Positions 60,936-64,000 of a stretch of DNA of 64,000 nt are shown in pieces. Within the stretch, counting starts at the first letter, position 1, and every line of letters begins with the position of its first letter. This DNA is from CAJWOS01 sp964502005 (GTDB lineage Bacteria > Myxococcota_A > UBA796 > UBA2385), in NCBI GenBank assembly GCA_964502005.1, contig CAZCUX010000007.1:62001-126000 (forward strand). Direction: 5' to 3'. Below the pieces are notes generated by a model that worked only from the letters and a program-made list of their open reading frames with translations, searched no databases and was not told the DNA's origin. The position numbers were made by a program, and so were the translations under genes.

Positions 60936-61660
60936 AAGGCGGACTCCAAGGACGCGACGAGGGCGCCGAAAGCGGGGTCGTGCCGAAGCGAAGGAGGACG
61001 GGGACGGGCGAAGGGCACCGAAATATCGGCCCGAACTTCGAGGGGGCGCCCTCCCAAGACCACCACGCGGTCGCACAAGAGCACGGCCTCGTCGATGTCA
61101 TGGGTAACGAGGAGAACGGTTGCGCCGGCGGTGGTCCAGGCGTCTTGAAAGACCATCCAGGCGTCTTTTCGCGTGAGGGCGTCGAGGGCGCCAAAGGGCT
61201 CGTCGAGCAAGAGGACGTCAGGGCGGGTAACGAGGCAGCGGGCGAGGCTCGCGCGCATCTGCATGCCGCCCGAGAGTTGGTGCGGGTAGAGGGCGTGGGC
61301 GTCGGAAAGGCCGACCTGGGCGAGCGCTTCGTGTACTCGTTCGGAAGCGTTCGGGGGTGCGCCGGAAAGCTCCAAGGGGAGACCGACGTTTTGGGCCAGA
61401 GTGCGCCACGGCAGCAAGTTGGGGGCCTGAAACGCGAACGCGCGCCGCGCGGGCTGGGCGCCTTCGGTGCGGACCGCGCCGCTCGTGGGCGGCAGCAAGC
61501 TGGCGGCGAGGCGCAGCAGGGTGGACTTGCCGCAGCCGCTCGCGCCGACCAAAGCGGTCGCAGTGCCGTGCTGGAGGTGAAGCGAGAAGGCGTCCAGAAG
61601 AGGCGCGGACGCGCCTGGCCACTGAAACTTCACATTCTCGAAGGCAACGGCGCAGCCCAT
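60932..61660 (-). CDS. ABC transporter ATP-binding protein (ThiZ/SsuB type)
   Basis: The 242-aa product has Walker A (GASGCGKSTLL), a Q-loop (FQAPNLLPWRT), the signature LSGGMQMRASLARCL, Walker B (LLLDEPFGALD) and the switch His (LVTHDIDEAV). It energises import through the permease next door. The ATG at 61660 lies two bases after the stop of the CAP-domain gene. Confidence 0.95.
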   Translation of the reverse strand: MGCAVAFENVKFQWPGASAPLLDAFSLHLQHGTATALVGASGCGKSTLLRLAASLLPPTSGAVRTEGAQPARRAFAFQAPNLLPWRTLAQNVGLPLELSGAPPNASERVHEALAQVGLSDAHALYPHQLSGGMQMRASLARCLVTRPDVLLLDEPFGALDALTRKDAWMVFQDAWTTAGATVLLVTHDIDEAVLLCDRVVVLGGRPLEVRADISVPFARPRPPSLRHDPAFGALVASLESAL

Positions 61661-61662
61661 GG

Positions 61663-62874
61663 TCAGCGCTCCGGGAGGGCGCGGGGAGGGCCCTCGGGGA
61701 ACTGGAGCAGCTCCCACGTCACAAATAAGCGCGGGCGTCCTTCGAGCACGGGCTCAATAGCGACGCCAATCGTGACGTGGGTACACGTTTCACACAACAG
61801 ATTGCGGAAGTGGCCGGGAGAGTCTTCGACCAACTGGTGTGCATCTTCGGCTGTGAGGGCCACGGCAACGTTTTCGTAGAACTTGGCCTGGGGATGCGCC
61901 ACCAAGGCAGCATGGTCCGGCACGCCCGTCGTGACGCCCGGGAGGGTGTGGCCCAGGCGACCGACATGGGCCATAAACGCGGAGTGTTCCCGCGCGACGG
62001 CGCGAAAGAGGTCGAAGTGGCGCACGGGGGGGAGGCCGTGGCGCTGGCGGGCGGCGTTGAGCGCTTCGTAGAGCTCTTCCTCGGCAACAATCGGATTGGG
62101 TTCGGGCAGCGGGTGCCACGCCAATCGGGGGACCGGCGGCGCGGGAGCCTCGACGAAAACGCTGAACAGGAGTAGAACGTCGCTTGCTCCCTCCCGCTCG
62201 GCGACCACCTCGACGCGGTATTCGCCGGGGGTGTGAAACATGTCGACCCAGCGCGCGGCCTCGGCGGAAATCGCCATTTCGCGCACGGGGCCGTCGGGCG
62301 GGGTGACAAACAAGCGAAGGGGCCCGGAGTGCCGTGTGGTGACGCGAATGGGGAGCGCGTCGTCGAGCTTGATGTCGCGGGGCAGGGGGTCGACCTCCGC
62401 GCGGTGGTAGGACCACGCGACCACCCACAAGACCCGACCGTCGGAGAATGTGCGGGACGCGAGGCCGACGTCGATAGATGCGCCGTTGGATTGGGTCTGA
62501 ATCAGCTCCAGCAGCGGGTGCGGGAACGCGCCTCCGTTGAGGTGGCGCAAGAAGTGGGGCTGGCCAGGATAGCCAGCGATAGCAGCGGCGGCGCTGGTCG
62601 TCGGCGTGGCCAAGCGCGCGCGCTCGTCGACGATGGCGCCGAGCACCAAGCGTGCGGCGTGGTCGAGGCCCGCATCCCACGTTGCGTCGGGAAAGTAGGT
62701 GAGGAGCTCGGCGTCGGGGCCATCGGGGGCGGCTTGGGGTCGGTAGCGGACTTCTGCGGCGCGGTCGGTGGTGGCGACGGCGAGGGGCAAGTCGTTGGGG
62801 TCGGCAGGGGGACGCCGTGCGTGGCAAGACTGGAGCAGCAGGCCGCATACGAGGAGGGACAGACGCGCGACCAT
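61663..62874 (-). CDS. CAP/SCP-domain lipoprotein
   Basis: The 403-aa product has a lipoprotein signal (LLVCGLLLQSC). An N-terminal domain of about 220 residues is beta-rich (VTPPDGPVREMAIS). A C-terminal CAP domain follows: LYEALNAARQRHGLPPVRHFDLF, REHSAFMAHVGRLGHTLPG, FYENVA, DSPGHFRNLLCETCTHVTIGV. The His-rich CAP cavity is recognisable. It lies four bases after the preceding gene and is followed by the ABC genes. Its link to transport is unknown. Confidence 0.85.
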   Translation of the reverse strand: MVARLSLLVCGLLLQSCHARRPPADPNDLPLAVATTDRAAEVRYRPQAAPDGPDAELLTYFPDATWDAGLDHAARLVLGAIVDERARLATPTTSAAAAIAGYPGQPHFLRHLNGGAFPHPLLELIQTQSNGASIDVGLASRTFSDGRVLWVVAWSYHRAEVDPLPRDIKLDDALPIRVTTRHSGPLRLFVTPPDGPVREMAISAEAARWVDMFHTPGEYRVEVVAEREGASDVLLLFSVFVEAPAPPVPRLAWHPLPEPNPIVAEEELYEALNAARQRHGLPPVRHFDLFRAVAREHSAFMAHVGRLGHTLPGVTTGVPDHAALVAHPQAKFYENVAVALTAEDAHQLVEDSPGHFRNLLCETCTHVTIGVAIEPVLEGRPRLFVTWELLQFPEGPPRALPER

Positions 62875-62877
62875 GGC

Positions 62878-64000
62878 CTACTCGGAGCTCAAGTTGAGGA
62901 GCAGCGAGACGTCGGTTGCGCGAATCTCCCCTGCGGCGCCGACCAAGCGCAGGCCGCTATTGAGGAGCGCTGCGCGGTCGTCTGCGTTGGACATGAGGTG
63001 CGACAAGCAGGATGGAACATCCGGCGCGGTGCACGCGAGCTGGGCGACGGGTCCGCCGAGGTAGCCTGCGCGTCGGAGCCGCTGAATGCCGTATGCGGGG
63101 CTCCAATCGCCGCTTTGGTATTGTTGGAGCGGCGTGAGCGCAAAATTCGCGAGGCTTTGGTCCCAGGTGAGGTCGGGAAGGCCAAATGCGCGGCGAATGT
63201 CGTAAAGACCGTCCAAAACGTCGTCGCGGAGGGTCGCGACGCCGCGGGAAGCTGCGTCCTCGGCAGGTAGGACAACCGGTGCGACAGGCGTGGTCATGCC
63301 GACGTACAGGGGAACGGACAAAAGCTGCTCGCTCTCTAGGCCGCTGCGGCGGAGGTCGAGCAGCCATTCGCCGGGACGGTCGAGCGGAACCTGAATGGGG
63401 ATGCGGCCCTCGAACATATCGCCCGTGGGGGAGACGAGATGCCAGCTCGCGAGGTCGTCGCTCGTGACGTCCAGAGTGGCGCCAACTGGATATTCACGAG
63501 GAAATGGGTGAATGGTGGTGCGAGGGCGGCCCACCAAAGCCAGCCACCGGTCGCCGGCGTTGGTGCGTGCGCGCACAATCCCCACGTGGTCACCGATTTT
63601 CACAATCGGACGGAGGGCATCGGAGAGCTCGTTGGGAAACGCGCCATGGGGCTCCACGCCGGTCACGATGTTGACGACGGCATGGGGATAGCCAGCGCGA
63701 ATGGCGGCCCAACGGGCGTGTTCGACGGTGAGCGGAGCGTTTTCGTCCAAGACCAGCGCGGTTGCCGCGCCAGCGAGGCTTTCGACCCATGGAAACAGGC
63801 CTTGGTTGACGACGCGTGCGACAATCGGGTCGGCGGGGGTGGTTTCGCCAAGTGCGTAGGTGGTGCCTTCGGGGGCGGGAAGCAAGGGGGGCGCATCGGG
63901 GGAAGCGCTGGTTTCCGGAGCTGAAGGCTTGGCGCATGCACCAAAAAGGCTGACTGCCACACAAAAAAGCGCGGTGCGTGGGGTGGGTGAGCTTACGACG
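62878..64000 (-). CDS. Lipoprotein related to the CAP gene downstream (5' end outside window)
   Basis: At least 374 codons are visible, ending at 62878. The frame stays open past 64000 with no good start in the last 40 bases. The visible end of the signal peptide (TALFCVAVSLFGAC) needs an upstream start, so the gene is truncated by the window edge; a GTG at 63960 gives only a short signal. The domain order resembles its downstream neighbour: a beta domain (SPTGDMFEGRIPIQVPLDRPGEW), then a helical part (LDGLYDIRRAFGLPDLTWDQSLA) that could be a divergent CAP domain. The two genes may be old duplicates. Confidence 0.7.
   Translation of the reverse strand, partial: VVSSPTPRTALFCVAVSLFGACAKPSAPETSASPDAPPLLPAPEGTTYALGETTPADPIVARVVNQGLFPWVESLAGAATALVLDENAPLTVEHARWAAIRAGYPHAVVNIVTGVEPHGAFPNELSDALRPIVKIGDHVGIVRARTNAGDRWLALVGRPRTTIHPFPREYPVGATLDVTSDDLASWHLVSPTGDMFEGRIPIQVPLDRPGEWLLDLRRSGLESEQLLSVPLYVGMTTPVAPVVLPAEDAASRGVATLRDDVLDGLYDIRRAFGLPDLTWDQSLANFALTPLQQYQSGDWSPAYGIQRLRRAGYLGGPVAQLACTAPDVPSCLSHLMSNADDRAALLNSGLRLVGAAGEIRATDVSLLLNLSSE

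Noticed and set aside
60932..61720. TPP riboswitch expected before a thiamine-type importer
   Set aside because: The ATPase gene starts two bases after the preceding gene, leaving no leader, and no thi-box sequence was seen.

Overview
The window looks like chromosomal DNA of a high-GC Gram-negative bacterium, most likely a member of the Myxococcota (former Deltaproteobacteria). The reasons are three secreted proteins with MYXO-CTERM-like tails (Cys motif, one hydrophobic helix, Arg cluster), many lipoproteins, outer-membrane beta-barrels ending in Phe, FG-GAP and Asp-rich calcium-type repeats, and frequent GTG/TTG starts. I see no insertion sequence, prophage, CRISPR array, rRNA or tRNA gene. 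About 48 protein genes are supported. The first is cut at its 3' end by the left edge and the last is cut at its 5' end by the right edge.

Layout. 1-6.5 kb (minus strand): a lipoprotein with an Asp/His-rich tract, 31 Gly-Glu units and a choice-of-anchor A domain; a fbp-trmO pair; a hotdog thioesterase; and a Lys-C-like serine endopeptidase with a MYXO-CTERM tail. 7.3-16.3 kb (minus): a head-GIN repeat lipoprotein, a TPR lytic transglycosylase, a metalloprotease/beta-propeller/outer-membrane-barrel fusion, a small OMP, a CAP-domain protein and a DUF2505-like protein. 16.5-19.9 kb (plus): a subtilisin-fold protein that has lost its serine and oxyanion asparagine, followed by FG-GAP repeats. 20-22.3 kb: divergent ribA and tyrS. 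22.5-28 kb: a membrane protein with a spermidine-synthase-like domain, a lone receiver domain, and a TPR protein with a degenerate NTPase domain.

28.4-37.5 kb (plus) is a coherent envelope locus: lipoprotein, MoxR ATPase, DUF58, TgpA-like transglutaminase, small membrane protein, AIM24, membrane sulfatase-like pseudo-enzyme, GIDE-like membrane protein, then SlyD. 37.6-43.1 kb: a GT-C glycosyltransferase, a zinc-ribbon membrane protein, xseA overlapping a lysine-2,3-aminomutase/EpmB-like gene, and a secreted protein. 43.2-49 kb: a membrane histidine kinase divergent from selA, a J-like/RodZ-type HTH fusion and an RluD-type pseudouridine synthase. 49-53.6 kb: a lipoprotein, DUF1844, a DegP-like protease, and a BamD-like gene overlapping a lipoprotein gene. 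53.6-57.9 kb: an AlkD-like HEAT protein, a stand-alone 2-oxoacid-dehydrogenase-type acyltransferase and an M1 aminopeptidase. 57.9-64 kb (minus) is one tight cluster of two CAP-type/related lipoproteins, a ThiXYZ/NMT1-like ABC importer and an ECF-like sigma/anti-sigma pair, running on towards the M1 peptidase.

The gene content is dominated by envelope biogenesis, secreted proteolysis and RNA modification. The most unusual items are the degenerate subtilisin, the peptidase-propeller-barrel fusion, the MoxR/AIM24/GIDE-like locus and the ABC importer/sigma/CAP operon. Function calls rest on motifs read by eye; no database search was run.
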